Positions 7,205 to 16,166 of a DNA stretch of 64,000 bases are shown here, piece after piece (the stretch's first letter is position 1; every line of letters begins with the position of its first letter). The notes under the pieces are model-generated. The model saw only the letters and a list, made by a program, of their open reading frames with translations. It was not told the DNA's origin and did no database searches. This stretch comes from UBA966 sp046350355 (GTDB lineage: Bacteria; Planctomycetota; Phycisphaerae; Phycisphaerales; SM1A02). The stretch covers positions 13,949 to 77,948 of the forward strand of contig JAXMAN010000004.1 of NCBI GenBank assembly GCA_046350355.1, written 5' to 3'. Both the position numbers and the translations under genes were made by a program.

Positions 7205-9406
7205 TCACGCCTTCGCGGAGGCCTTCGCGGGCTTGGCGGGCTTGGCCGGCTCCTTGGTTCCGGCGTACTCGGCCATGAGCTCGGCGTTCTTCTTGAAGTA
7301 GCCGCCGACGGTGTGCTCGGGACGCATCAGGACGGTGCCCAGCAGCGCGGCGCGCGTGTCCAGGAGCTGCCCGATCATCTTGGCGACCAGGCCGCGCAGG
7401 TCGCGCATCGCCTGCACCACCAGGACGGCGGAGTCGGCCGAGTCGGCGACGACGAGCGTCTCGCCCGCCACCAGCGAGGGCGGCAGGTCGACGAGCACCA
7501 CCTGGTGGCGCTCGCGCAGCTCGCCCAGCACGCGGCGGATCTCGTCGCCGGAGAGACGCTCGTAGACGCGGCTGTCGGCGGTGCCGGCGCCGTAGACGGC
7601 GACGCCGCGCGACATCTGCGCCTGCACCGGCTTGCCCATGAGCATGTCGCCCAGGCCCGGCGCGTCGGGGTCGGCGCCCAGCACGGCGGCCAGGCGCGGA
7701 CGGCGGAAGTTCGCGTCCACCACGGCGACGCTGCGGCCCGCGGCGTGCAGGCTCAGCGCGAGGTTCGCGACGAGCCACGTCGTGCCCGCGCCGGGATGCG
7801 CGGCGACGAAGGCGACGGTGTGCGCGCCGTTGGCGTCGAGCGCCTTTCGCAGGCTGGAGGAGGCCTGGCGCACCATCTCCGCGGTCATCGACTGCGGATG
7901 GCTGGAGAGCACCAGGTCGACGTTGGCGATCTCCGCGGGATCGTCCTCGGCGTCGGGGATCACGCCCAGCAGCTTGGTCCCGCCCATGCCGGCGAGGTCG
8001 CTGGGGTGCTTGACGCGCTGGTCGAGGAACTCGCGCAGGAAGATCACGCCGACCACCAGGGCCAGCACCAAGACCGCGCCGCCCGGGAGCATGTACTTGA
8101 GCTGCGGGAAGTCGAGCTCCTTCGGCGTGGTCGCGCGCTGCACCATGCCCACGTTGCGGGCGTCGGGGCGCGCGGCCAGGATGTCGAGCTGCCCGATGAA
8201 GTCCTGCGTCTCCTTGCGCTCGGCCTCGAGCTGCTTGAGCTGCTCGCGCAGCGCGTCCAGGGCGGCGATCTGCGCGGTCAGCTCCTGGAGCTTGCGCTGC
8301 GCGGCCGCGAGGTCGGTCGACTGGCGCTCGACGGCGGACTTCAGCGAGGTCACGCGCAGCGATTCCCGCGCCTTGTCGGCGAGCAGGTTGCGGCGCATCG
8401 TCTCGTCGAGCTTCTCCTTGAACTTGCTCGCCTGCTCCTGCTCGCGCGCCTCCAGCTCCTGGAGCTGCTTGTGGCCGGGCTCGTAGCGGGTGCGCGCCTC
8501 GCGCAGGGCGACCTGGATGTTGGTCAAGGTCGTCTCGATCTGCTTCATGCTCGGATCCTCGAGCGCGTCCGCACGGTCCTTGTCCTCGTAGCGCTGCTCG
8601 GCGATCCGGCGGTCGATGTCCTCCAGGCGCGACTGCGCGATGGTGAGCTCGCGGATGAAGTTGTCGCGCTGCGTGGCCAGCTCGGCGACGTTGCGCTGCT
8701 CGGGGAGGTCGCGCTCGGCGCTCGCGCTGATGCCGTTCTTGCGGATGAAGTCCTGGATCTCGGTCTTGATGGTCGTGATGCGCTTCTCGACGTCGTCGCG
8801 GCGACGCTCGGCGCGCGAGCGGCTCTCGGCGGTCAGGCCGTTCGCCTCGGCCTCGCGGACATTCATGTAGGTGTCCGCGATGCGGTTGAGGACGGTGGCG
8901 ACGTCGTCCTTGTCGCCGCAGCGCCAGGAGAGCGTGAAGAGCTTGGTGCCGCGGCGGTGGCCGACGCGCAGCTCCTCCTGCATGTCCTCGACGCGCTCGG
9001 GCACCGTGCGCGCCTGGCCCCAGTGCGTCGCGCTCACGTCCGGCGCGGACATCGCCTGCTCGAGCAGCGACTTCGAGGTGATCTTGGCCGACTCGGTCTG
9101 GCCGATGCGGGCGATCGCCTCGTCGCCGATCTGCTCGCGCGTGACGACGTCCTTGACGCTCGTCAGCTCCTGCTTGATCTCGAAGATCACCGTGCCGCCC
9201 CACAGCGGATAGACCTTCAGCGCGACGAAGTAGGAGACGAGGCCGAGCACGAGGCCCGCGGCCACGGCGATTCCCATCGCCTTCAGGTGCTGGCGCAGGA
9301 CGCGGATCGGGTCGACCGAGGGTCCCTGCTGCCGCCCGCGCTGTCCGCCGCCGGCGGGACGGGTGGCGGGAGCGGGCGCGGCCGGATTGGTGTTGGCACG
9401 GGTCAT
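7205..9406 (-). CDS. Polysaccharide chain-length protein fused to a degenerate BY-kinase-like ATPase domain
   Basis: This 733-aa Wzc-like protein should control polysaccharide chain length and gate export. It has an N-terminal helix after about residue 40, a Wzz-type periplasmic domain with long coiled coils (about 90-430), a second membrane helix near 440-460, and a cytoplasmic P-loop domain (about 500-700). The P-loop reads HPGAGTTW at about 537-544, where active kinases have PGEGKST, so the catalytic lysine is a threonine (Thr542). Walker A' is VVDANFRRPRL and Walker B is VVLVDLPPS. The C-terminus has a Lys/Pro/Ala tail and no tyrosine cluster. The ATG at 9406 has GGAG five bases upstream; an ATG at 9421 overlaps that site and was rejected. 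Confidence 0.85.
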   Translation of the reverse strand: MTRANTNPAAPAPATRPAGGGQRGRQQGPSVDPIRVLRQHLKAMGIAVAAGLVLGLVSYFVALKVYPLWGGTVIFEIKQELTSVKDVVTREQIGDEAIARIGQTESAKITSKSLLEQAMSAPDVSATHWGQARTVPERVEDMQEELRVGHRRGTKLFTLSWRCGDKDDVATVLNRIADTYMNVREAEANGLTAESRSRAERRRDDVEKRITTIKTEIQDFIRKNGISASAERDLPEQRNVAELATQRDNFIRELTIAQSRLEDIDRRIAEQRYEDKDRADALEDPSMKQIETTLTNIQVALREARTRYEPGHKQLQELEAREQEQASKFKEKLDETMRRNLLADKARESLRVTSLKSAVERQSTDLAAAQRKLQELTAQIAALDALREQLKQLEAERKETQDFIGQLDILAARPDARNVGMVQRATTPKELDFPQLKYMLPGGAVLVLALVVGVIFLREFLDQRVKHPSDLAGMGGTKLLGVIPDAEDDPAEIANVDLVLSSHPQSMTAEMVRQASSSLRKALDANGAHTVAFVAAHPGAGTTWLVANLALSLHAAGRSVAVVDANFRRPRLAAVLGADPDAPGLGDMLMGKPVQAQMSRGVAVYGAGTADSRVYERLSGDEIRRVLGELRERHQVVLVDLPPSLVAGETLVVADSADSAVLVVQAMRDLRGLVAKMIGQLLDTRAALLGTVLMRPEHTVGGYFKKNAELMAEYAGTKEPAKPAKPAKASAKA

Positions 9407-9443
9407 GGGAACTCCTTGCATCTCTCTCGCGCGGTCGCGCGCG

Positions 9444-12400
9444 TCACTTGCGGCTGAGGTTCGAGGCGGTCTCCTCGACTTCCTTCTTCGTGTCGGGGTC
9501 GGTCGCCAGGCGGCGCGCCCGGTCGATCGCCTGCTGCGCCTCGCTCGTCTTGCCCAGCGCGGCCTTCGCCTGCGCGAGGTGCATCGCGGCCGAGGCGCTC
9601 TCGCCCATCGACATCGCGCGGCCGAGCGTCTCCTCCGCCTGCTGCGCCTTGCCGGACTTGAGCTGCGCGAGGCCCAGCGTGTCCAGGTACTCCGCCTGCG
9701 CGGGGGCGATCGTCACGGCCTTCTCGGCCAGCGGGAGCGCCTTCGCAGGATCGTTCTTCACCTTGATGAGCAGGTACGCGGCGTTGTTGAGCGCGGCCGG
9801 GTTGGTCGGGACCAGCTCCGCAGCGCGCTCGAAGGCGTCGCACGCGCCGGCGAGGTCGCCCTTGCCGTAGAGCGCGCCGCCGCGCACCATCTGCGCGCCC
9901 GCGCGGATCGCGGGGAGCGTGGAGTCGCCGGCGGCGAGCACCTTGTCCGCCCAGGAGAGCGCCTTGTCGATCCCGTCGGGACCGCTGCGCGCCCACTGCT
10001 CGGCGATGGTGACGGCCTCGAGCGGCGTCGGCGTGGCGCCCTGCGTGAGCAGCGCCTCGTAGTCGGCCGCGCGGTCCGGGGTGTAGATGCGGCGCAGGAT
10101 GCGCAGCGCCTCCTCGGTCGCCTGGTCCGCCTTCTTCGCGGCGCGCGCGGCGGTGAGCGCCTCGCGCGCGGCGACCGCGGCCTCGGGACGGCGGCCGGTC
10201 TCGTTGAGCGCTGCGGCCGCGTAGGCGCGCAGGTTCGGGTTGGCGGCGACCAGCTCGTTGCGCAGGCGCAGCATCGCCAGCGCGTCGGCGGCCTCCTTGG
10301 CGTTCAGGCGCGCCTCCGCGGCGGCCGCGAGCAGCGCGACCGAACGCGGCTCCATGCCCAGCGCGCGGTCGTACTCCTTCGCCGCGGCCGAGTGCTGGCC
10401 GGCGACGGCGAGCAGCTCGCCCAGGCGCTGCGCCCAGAAGACGCTCTGCGGCGCGAGGTCCGCGCCCGCGCGCGCGACGTCGATGGCGCGCGGGTAGTTG
10501 CCGGAGAGGGCGTACAGGTCGACCAGGCGCGAGCGCCCGTCGTCGGAGCTGGGCTGCGCCTGCACGAAGCGGTCGACGATGGCGATCGCCCCCGCGGTGT
10601 CGCGCTTGTCGAGCGCGAGGTCCGAGCGGAGCTGGACGGCGGGCCACAGCAGCGTGTTGCGCGCGAGGAGGCGGTCCGCCTCCGCGATCGCGGCGTCGAT
10701 CTTCGCCGCATCGTTGGAGCCGCGGCCCCAGGTGCGCATGAGCTGGATCCGGCGCAGCGGCGCCATGTAGTCCATCGGCGCGACCGCGGCGGCCTTGCCG
10801 AGCGCGTCCATCGCGATGGCGACCTGCGCGTCCGCCTCGGTCTTCCTGCCGGCGGTGACCAGGTCGTCCGCGCGGCCGGCGGCGACGCCGGCGGTGATCA
10901 TCTCGAGCGTGCGCTGCACCTCGACGGTGGGCGCGGCGCCCGCGAGCGCGCGCGCCTGCTCGGCGGACTTCACCGCGTCGTCCCAGCGGCGGGCGACGAT
11001 CTGCAGGTCGGCCAGGCGCAGGAGGCCCTGGAGGGTGGGCTTCTGTCCCATGGCGCGCTGCAGCGCCTCGATCGCCTTGGGGACGCGGTTGCGGCGCGCC
11101 TCGATCTCGACCAGCGCGAGGTCGGCCTCGCGGCGGGCGGGATCCTGCAGCGCGACCGCGCGCGCGAAGGCGGCGTCGGCGCCGGCCTCGTCGCCGACGG
11201 CGAGCAGGTGCGCGCCATACTCGAGCATCATCACGGCGCTGATGGTCTTGCGGGCCTCGGCGCTCTCGATGAACTTCTTGAAGGACTCGGTGCCCTTCTC
11301 GGGCGTCCCCATGTCGCGCATGATGCGCGCCTTCTGGATCGGCACGCGCAGGTCGTCGGGGTTGCCGGCGACGGAGGCGTCGTAGAGCTGCTCCGCGATC
11401 GCGCGGTTGCGCTCGCCCGCCTCGTCGAGCAGGCGGCGGCGCTCGTCGATGGGCACGGCGGCCCACTCGCGTGCCTCGTAGCGCGGACGGCCGTTGGCGT
11501 CGACGACCGAGGCGGGCTCGGGCGGCATGTACAGCAGCGCGTAGAGCTCGGCGATGTTCTCGCGGTCCGAGGGGTTGGAGCGGAAGAGGCCCGCGCGGAT
11601 CTGCGCCGCGCGCGCGCGGCTTCCGTAGACGGCCTCGAACTGCGCGGCCTGCGCCTGCGTCAGCGGATCGCCGGGGTTGGCGGCGGCGGCGGCGCGGACG
11701 ATCTCCAGCGCCTGGCGGCCCTGGCCCGCGCGGCTCATCGCGCGCGCGTAGCCGCGCACGTTGGTCACGTCGTTGGGACGGCGCTCGTACGCCTCCTTCC
11801 AGAGCGCGAAGGCGGCGGGCTCGTTGCCCACCTTCTCCTGCAGGACGGCCAGGCGCGCGGCGACGGGGGCCTCGTTGCGGCCCTTGGCGCGCGCCTCCTC
11901 CAGCATCTTGATCGCCTCGGCGGTCTTGCCCTGCGCGTCCAGGAGCGTGGAGCGGAGCACGACCTCGAGCTCCGGGAGCTGGGTCTGCTTGCCCGCCGCG
12001 ATGAGCTGCGCCTCGGCGGCGGCGAAGTCGCCGCGCTGGATCGCCTCGTTGAAGGTGGACTCGATGACCGCCGGGTCGTCGGCGGCGTTCGCGAGCGCGG
12101 ACTTCTCCGCCTCGGCGAGCTTCGCGGCGACGCTGTCGACCTGCTTCTGCAGGCGCGCGGCGTCGGTCGGCGCGACGATCTTGGCGTCGGCGAGCTGCCG
12201 CTCGAGGTCGGTGCGCAGCGTGCGGTAGGCGCGCAGGCGCTCGGCGGCGCGCTGCTTCGGGTCGGCGACCATGCGGTCGATGACGATCTCCACGCGCTCG
12301 ACCGGATCCTCGGTCATGAGCGCGGCCTCGACGCGGGCCACGTCCATCGTGTTGGGGTACTTCGCGAGCGCGGCGCGCGCGAGCTCCAGGGCCTTCGCCT

Positions 12401-14228
12401 TGTCGCCGGCCTGGACCTCGACCATCATCTGCGCGTAGAGCGAGGCGAGCGAGGCGCTCGATCCGGCGACCCACGCGTCGGCGAGCTGGCGCGCCTTCGC
12501 GAAGTCCTTCGCCTTCACCGCGGTCTCGATGTCCGTGATCTCCTTCGCGACGCCGGCATTGGCGTTGCCGCCGCCCGCGCGCCCGCGCGAGCGAAGCTCG
12601 GCGACGAGCTTGGGCAGCTCCTGGTTGTCGGGAAGCGCGCGGCTGATCGCCTCGTAGTAGGCGGCGGCCTCGTCGAAGCGGCCCAGCAGCGCGGTCAGCT
12701 CGGCGCGCATCAGCGCCAGACGCAGGTCGGTGGGGTGGATCTCCAGGCCCTTGGTCGCGCGCTGGAGCGCGAGACCCAGGTCGCCCTGCGCGCGCGCCAC
12801 GTCGGCGGCCGCGACGAAGGAGTCGCCCGGCGGAGTCGCGAGCTTGGTGAAGTAGAGCTCCCACTTCCTGGCGGCCTCGGCGACGCTGCCCTTGGCCTGC
12901 AGGATGCGGGCGTCCGCCGCGATCACGCGGGGATCCTGCTCGTTGTTGGCGGCGCTCTCGAGCAGCTTCGCGCGCAGCGCGTCGAGGTCGGCGAACTTCG
13001 CCTTGCTCGCGTCGGACTTGGGGTCGCGCTGGATGGCGGCGATGGTGCCGTCCATCAGCACCTGGATCGCGCGCGCGCGCACCTCCGCCTGGGCATTGGC
13101 CATCAGGCTGGTCGGGAGCTGCGGACGCTCCATGATCTTCTGCGCGGCGGCGCGCACCTTCTCGAAGGAGGCGGGGTCGGAGTTCGCGGCGCGGCCCAGC
13201 AGCTCGAGCTGGTAGTTCGCGGCGAGCAGGTCGTCGGCGTGGCCGGCGACCCACGCGTCGATGAGCGCGCGGCACTGGTCGATCTCGCCCGACTCGGCCA
13301 TGAGGTTCGCGGCGGCGCGCACGACGCGCCCGTCGGAGACCCCCTGCGCGGCGGCGGCGAGCGCGGCCGAGGCCGCCTTCACCTTCGCGGCGTCGAGCTT
13401 GGTGGCGTCGATGCGTCCGGCGGCGCGGGCGTCGGCGCGCACGCGCTCCAGCTCCTCCATCGCCAGCGCGACCTTCGCCATGCCGTCCTTGCCGCCGAGC
13501 GCCTGGCGCATCGCGGCGAGGCTCTTGTCGGCCTCCTCCATGCGGCGGGTCGAGGCCGAGGCCTGGCCCTGGTCGCGCAGTCGGACGGCGTCCTCGATCT
13601 GCATCTGCACGAGCGCGGTCCAGCCGCGCCAGCTTCCCGGATCCTCCTTCACGAGGTCCTGGAGCTGCCGCTCGGCGTCGGCGCGGTCGGTCGAGCTGAG
13701 CGCCGCCTCGCGCATGCCGCGCGCCCACGCCAGGTACTCGCGCGCGAGCTTCGCGCCCGGGCTGCCCGGGGCCATGACGTCCTTCATCTCCTTCGCGGCG
13801 CTCTCGATGGCCATCATGCCGGCGGAGCCCGGCGTGAGCTCGGACTCCGCCTCGATCGAGTCGATGAAGGCCTGCCACTGCGCGGGATCGCCCGGCTGCG
13901 CGCGCGTGCGCTGCTTCTTGAGCGCCAGCATCTGGCGGTAGTCCTCGGTCGCCTTGCCCGCGTTCTCGGCGACGGTCTTGCCGAGCGCCTCCTCCATCTT
14001 CTCGATGTAGCGGATCTCGTTGGGCTTCTTGCTGACCGCGCGGCCGTAGGTCTGGAACGCGTCGCGGTACTTGCCCTCGGCCATGAGCGCGTCGCCCTTG
14101 GCGATGTGGCGGTCCGCGTTCTGGAGGTAGGCGTAGTTGATGAACAGCACCGCTCCGAGGAGCACGACCGCCGCGGCGGTGAAGCCGCCGGCGACGAGGA
14201 CGAACTTCTTGTTGATCTTGCTGGCCAT
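9444..14228 (-). CDS. Very large membrane-anchored TPR protein of the exosortase/EPS operon
   Basis: This 1594-aa protein has a short cytoplasmic start, one membrane helix (about residues 10-32), and then almost entirely helical repeats of TPR type. Examples are ADRHIAKGDALMAEGKYRDAFQTYGRA, split over residues 37-63, and the C-terminal QAEYLDTLGLAQLKSGKAQQ region. By position and architecture it resembles PrsT-type TPR proteins of PEP-CTERM/exosortase loci, which are usually shorter and often lipoproteins. It probably scaffolds polysaccharide synthesis and export in the periplasm (inference). The ATG at 14228 was chosen because a membrane anchor follows at once and it sits five bases after the EpsI stop; the upstream extension is out of character. 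Confidence 0.8.
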   Translation of the reverse strand: MASKINKKFVLVAGGFTAAAVVLLGAVLFINYAYLQNADRHIAKGDALMAEGKYRDAFQTYGRAVSKKPNEIRYIEKMEEALGKTVAENAGKATEDYRQMLALKKQRTRAQPGDPAQWQAFIDSIEAESELTPGSAGMMAIESAAKEMKDVMAPGSPGAKLAREYLAWARGMREAALSSTDRADAERQLQDLVKEDPGSWRGWTALVQMQIEDAVRLRDQGQASASTRRMEEADKSLAAMRQALGGKDGMAKVALAMEELERVRADARAAGRIDATKLDAAKVKAASAALAAAAQGVSDGRVVRAAANLMAESGEIDQCRALIDAWVAGHADDLLAANYQLELLGRAANSDPASFEKVRAAAQKIMERPQLPTSLMANAQAEVRARAIQVLMDGTIAAIQRDPKSDASKAKFADLDALRAKLLESAANNEQDPRVIAADARILQAKGSVAEAARKWELYFTKLATPPGDSFVAAADVARAQGDLGLALQRATKGLEIHPTDLRLALMRAELTALLGRFDEAAAYYEAISRALPDNQELPKLVAELRSRGRAGGGNANAGVAKEITDIETAVKAKDFAKARQLADAWVAGSSASLASLYAQMMVEVQAGDKAKALELARAALAKYPNTMDVARVEAALMTEDPVERVEIVIDRMVADPKQRAAERLRAYRTLRTDLERQLADAKIVAPTDAARLQKQVDSVAAKLAEAEKSALANAADDPAVIESTFNEAIQRGDFAAAEAQLIAAGKQTQLPELEVVLRSTLLDAQGKTAEAIKMLEEARAKGRNEAPVAARLAVLQEKVGNEPAAFALWKEAYERRPNDVTNVRGYARAMSRAGQGRQALEIVRAAAAANPGDPLTQAQAAQFEAVYGSRARAAQIRAGLFRSNPSDRENIAELYALLYMPPEPASVVDANGRPRYEAREWAAVPIDERRRLLDEAGERNRAIAEQLYDASVAGNPDDLRVPIQKARIMRDMGTPEKGTESFKKFIESAEARKTISAVMMLEYGAHLLAVGDEAGADAAFARAVALQDPARREADLALVEIEARRNRVPKAIEALQRAMGQKPTLQGLLRLADLQIVARRWDDAVKSAEQARALAGAAPTVEVQRTLEMITAGVAAGRADDLVTAGRKTEADAQVAIAMDALGKAAAVAPMDYMAPLRRIQLMRTWGRGSNDAAKIDAAIAEADRLLARNTLLWPAVQLRSDLALDKRDTAGAIAIVDRFVQAQPSSDDGRSRLVDLYALSGNYPRAIDVARAGADLAPQSVFWAQRLGELLAVAGQHSAAAKEYDRALGMEPRSVALLAAAAEARLNAKEAADALAMLRLRNELVAANPNLRAYAAAALNETGRRPEAAVAAREALTAARAAKKADQATEEALRILRRIYTPDRAADYEALLTQGATPTPLEAVTIAEQWARSGPDGIDKALSWADKVLAAGDSTLPAIRAGAQMVRGGALYGKGDLAGACDAFERAAELVPTNPAALNNAAYLLIKVKNDPAKALPLAEKAVTIAPAQAEYLDTLGLAQLKSGKAQQAEETLGRAMSMGESASAAMHLAQAKAALGKTSEAQQAIDRARRLATDPDTKKEVEETASNLSRK

Positions 14229-14233
14229 GGGGT

Positions 14234-15079
14234 TCAGCGTTCCTTGTGGTCCTTCGACTCGATCTCCGGCCAGTCGGGCAGCCGGCGCATCACGTGGGGG
14301 AGGAGATCCTTGAGGAAGTCCTCGCACTGCTCGCGGTAGGTGTCGATCGTCGGCTTGTCGCCGACGGGATACCGGCCCGAGAGCTGGAGCTTGCAGAAGT
14401 AGGAGTACTTGTCGGTCAGGTTGAAGGCGAGCGCGCGCACGCCGAAGGTGCTCGGCGTCGAGCGGCCGTTGGCCAGGAACATGTATCCGCCGAGCTGCTC
14501 GATGCGCGGCTGGCGGGGATCCTGGAAGGTGGAGACGGTGAGGGCGAGGTCGCCGATGGGCATCGTCACGCGCTCCTTCGCGCCGGTGACGGGATTGGCG
14601 ATCTCCGTGGTCGGGTAGGGGCTGCCGGTCGCCGCGTTGACGGGCGCGCCGGGACGCACCTCCTGCTTCGTGTCCACGGTCAGCGGCAGCAGCTTCTCGT
14701 CGCCGAGCTGCACGAGCCCGTTGGCGCCCCAGCAGCGCGCGGGGATGTGCGGCACGGTGTCGATCATGCCCGTGTAGTAGGCCAGGTGCAGCGAGAGCGA
14801 TCCCTTGGAGAGGTCGCCGTCGATCGCGTAGGTGCGCGTGAGGTACTTGCTCGTGCCCAGCGCCTCGACCATCGCGGCGTCCATGAGCTGGTCCTCGCCC
14901 ACCTTCTTCCAGCGGCCGATGACCGAGGGGATCGTGGAGAAGTCGCCGCGCAGCTCGACGGGCTCCTTCTTCAGGTAGACGTCGAGCGCCTGCATCGCCG
15001 CGCGCAGGCCGAGCCCGCCGAGGGCGAGCGTGGCCAGGACCACGATGAAGGCGGTGCGGACGGAGCGCTCAAACCGCAT
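14234..15079 (-). CDS. Exosortase-associated EpsI-family protein
   Basis: This 281-aa protein has one N-terminal membrane helix (about 8-27) followed by an EpsI-type domain: KKEPVELRGDFSTIPSVIGRW, then a segment with LAYYTGMIDTVPHIPARCWGANG near the middle, which carries the family's conserved HxPxxCW-like motif. EpsI domains occur fused to or directly beside exosortases and are required in some exopolysaccharide systems; their reaction is not settled. Here it is a separate gene, overlapping the exosortase stop by 11 bases, so the pair is probably co-translated. The long C-terminal part includes YFCKLQLSGRYPVGDK, also typical of EpsI. Confidence 0.85.
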   Translation of the reverse strand: MRFERSVRTAFIVVLATLALGGLGLRAAMQALDVYLKKEPVELRGDFSTIPSVIGRWKKVGEDQLMDAAMVEALGTSKYLTRTYAIDGDLSKGSLSLHLAYYTGMIDTVPHIPARCWGANGLVQLGDEKLLPLTVDTKQEVRPGAPVNAATGSPYPTTEIANPVTGAKERVTMPIGDLALTVSTFQDPRQPRIEQLGGYMFLANGRSTPSTFGVRALAFNLTDKYSYFCKLQLSGRYPVGDKPTIDTYREQCEDFLKDLLPHVMRRLPDWPEIESKDHKER

Positions 15080-16070
15080 GGCTGCCTCCCTTGGACGCGG
15101 GCGCGGGCGCCGGTTCCTCGTCCTCGACGATCGTGTTGCGGATCACCCACATCGCGCCCAGGAAGAGCAGGAAGGCGGGGATCAGCCAGAGCAGTCCCAC
15201 CATGCTGTGGAACTCGCCGGCGGTGAAGTTGGCGTCGAAGAGCGCCAGGAAGCCCAGCGAGGCGACGCGCAGGATGTTGACGAAGAGCGAGATCGGCACG
15301 CCGACCGCCACCAGCAGCGCGCGCTGCCACCAGCGCGGCAGGCCGATGACCGCGAGCGCGACGCCGATGGCCATGAAGGCGACGAGCGTGCGCATGCCCG
15401 AGCACGCCTCGGCGACGTTGAGCGGGCAGGTGCCGCCGTCGCGCAGGTGCACGGTGAGCACGTTGCCCATGCGGTCGGTGTCGACGCCGAAGATGTTCAG
15501 CAGCAGGTGCGCGCCCACCGCGCTCCAGTCCTGCAGCCGCTCGGTCACCTTGCTCAGCACGCGCTCGGAGATCGTCTGGCCGAAGACCCACCAGTAGCAG
15601 ACGGGGAACCAGAGCCAGCGCATCGCGTGCGTGCCCAGCAGTGCCATGAGGATGCCGGTGAGCGCCGTCACGACGCCGACGCCGCGCAGGTTGTGGTGCT
15701 GCACCGCCGGCGGGCCGAAGGCGCACGCCGCGTAGATGCCCATGCCCAGCAGCATGACCACCAGCCCCAGCCAGCTCGGGCGGAAGGGCTGCGCGAGCAG
15801 CTTGTCGCGCTGCAGGTAGACGAAGTAGCCGCTGATGAAGGGGATCACCAGCGTGTGGCCCCAGTCCGACGGGGAGTTCCACGCCGAGACGACCTGGAAG
15901 CGGAAGAAGTCGTAGAAGGTCGCGACGAAGGCGGCGACCAGCAGGACGCCCGCGATGCGCAGGGTGCGCTCGGGGATCTCCACGATGCCCTCGCCCAGCG
16001 CCGCGCGTGCCGTCGCAGGCACGCCCGGCGCGCTGCTGGATCCGACGGGACTGGACGAGGCGCTGTTCAT
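15069..16070 (-). CDS. Exosortase (cysteine transpeptidase-like membrane protein)
   Basis: This 333-aa polytopic membrane protein is predicted to recognise C-terminal PEP-CTERM signals, cut them and attach the protein to a surface polymer. About eight hydrophobic segments are visible. The three conserved catalytic residues are Cys223 in NVAEACSGMRTL, Arg268 in FVNILRVASLG and His288 in AGEFHSMVGLLW, in the usual spacing. It sits between the polysaccharide export lipoprotein and EpsI. Two probable substrates with VPGPG-type tails are encoded at 30222-30899 and 40569-41333. Subtype assignment would need an HMM search. Confidence 0.93.
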   Translation of the reverse strand: MNSASSSPVGSSSAPGVPATARAALGEGIVEIPERTLRIAGVLLVAAFVATFYDFFRFQVVSAWNSPSDWGHTLVIPFISGYFVYLQRDKLLAQPFRPSWLGLVVMLLGMGIYAACAFGPPAVQHHNLRGVGVVTALTGILMALLGTHAMRWLWFPVCYWWVFGQTISERVLSKVTERLQDWSAVGAHLLLNIFGVDTDRMGNVLTVHLRDGGTCPLNVAEACSGMRTLVAFMAIGVALAVIGLPRWWQRALLVAVGVPISLFVNILRVASLGFLALFDANFTAGEFHSMVGLLWLIPAFLLFLGAMWVIRNTIVEDEEPAPAPASKGGSHAV

Positions 16071-16166
16071 GCGTCGCGAGTCGTGGTGCTGCTGAGCGGT
16101 ACGGCCGCCGTGGATGGGCGTTCGGCGGCTGGGTCCGAGAGCGGCGCCGCGTCGCGCGGACGCGCG

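Noticed and set aside
9407..9421. ATG at 9421 as the start of the chain-length protein.
   Set aside because: It overlaps the Shine-Dalgarno (AAGGAG) that serves the ATG at 9406.
9363..14339. A 1658-codon open frame opposite the TPR gene and other very long antisense frames (for example 36896-40453 and 520-2451).
   Set aside because: They are low-complexity Arg/Ala/Gly/Leu translations created by GC-rich third positions of the real genes; none contains a recognisable domain or start signal.
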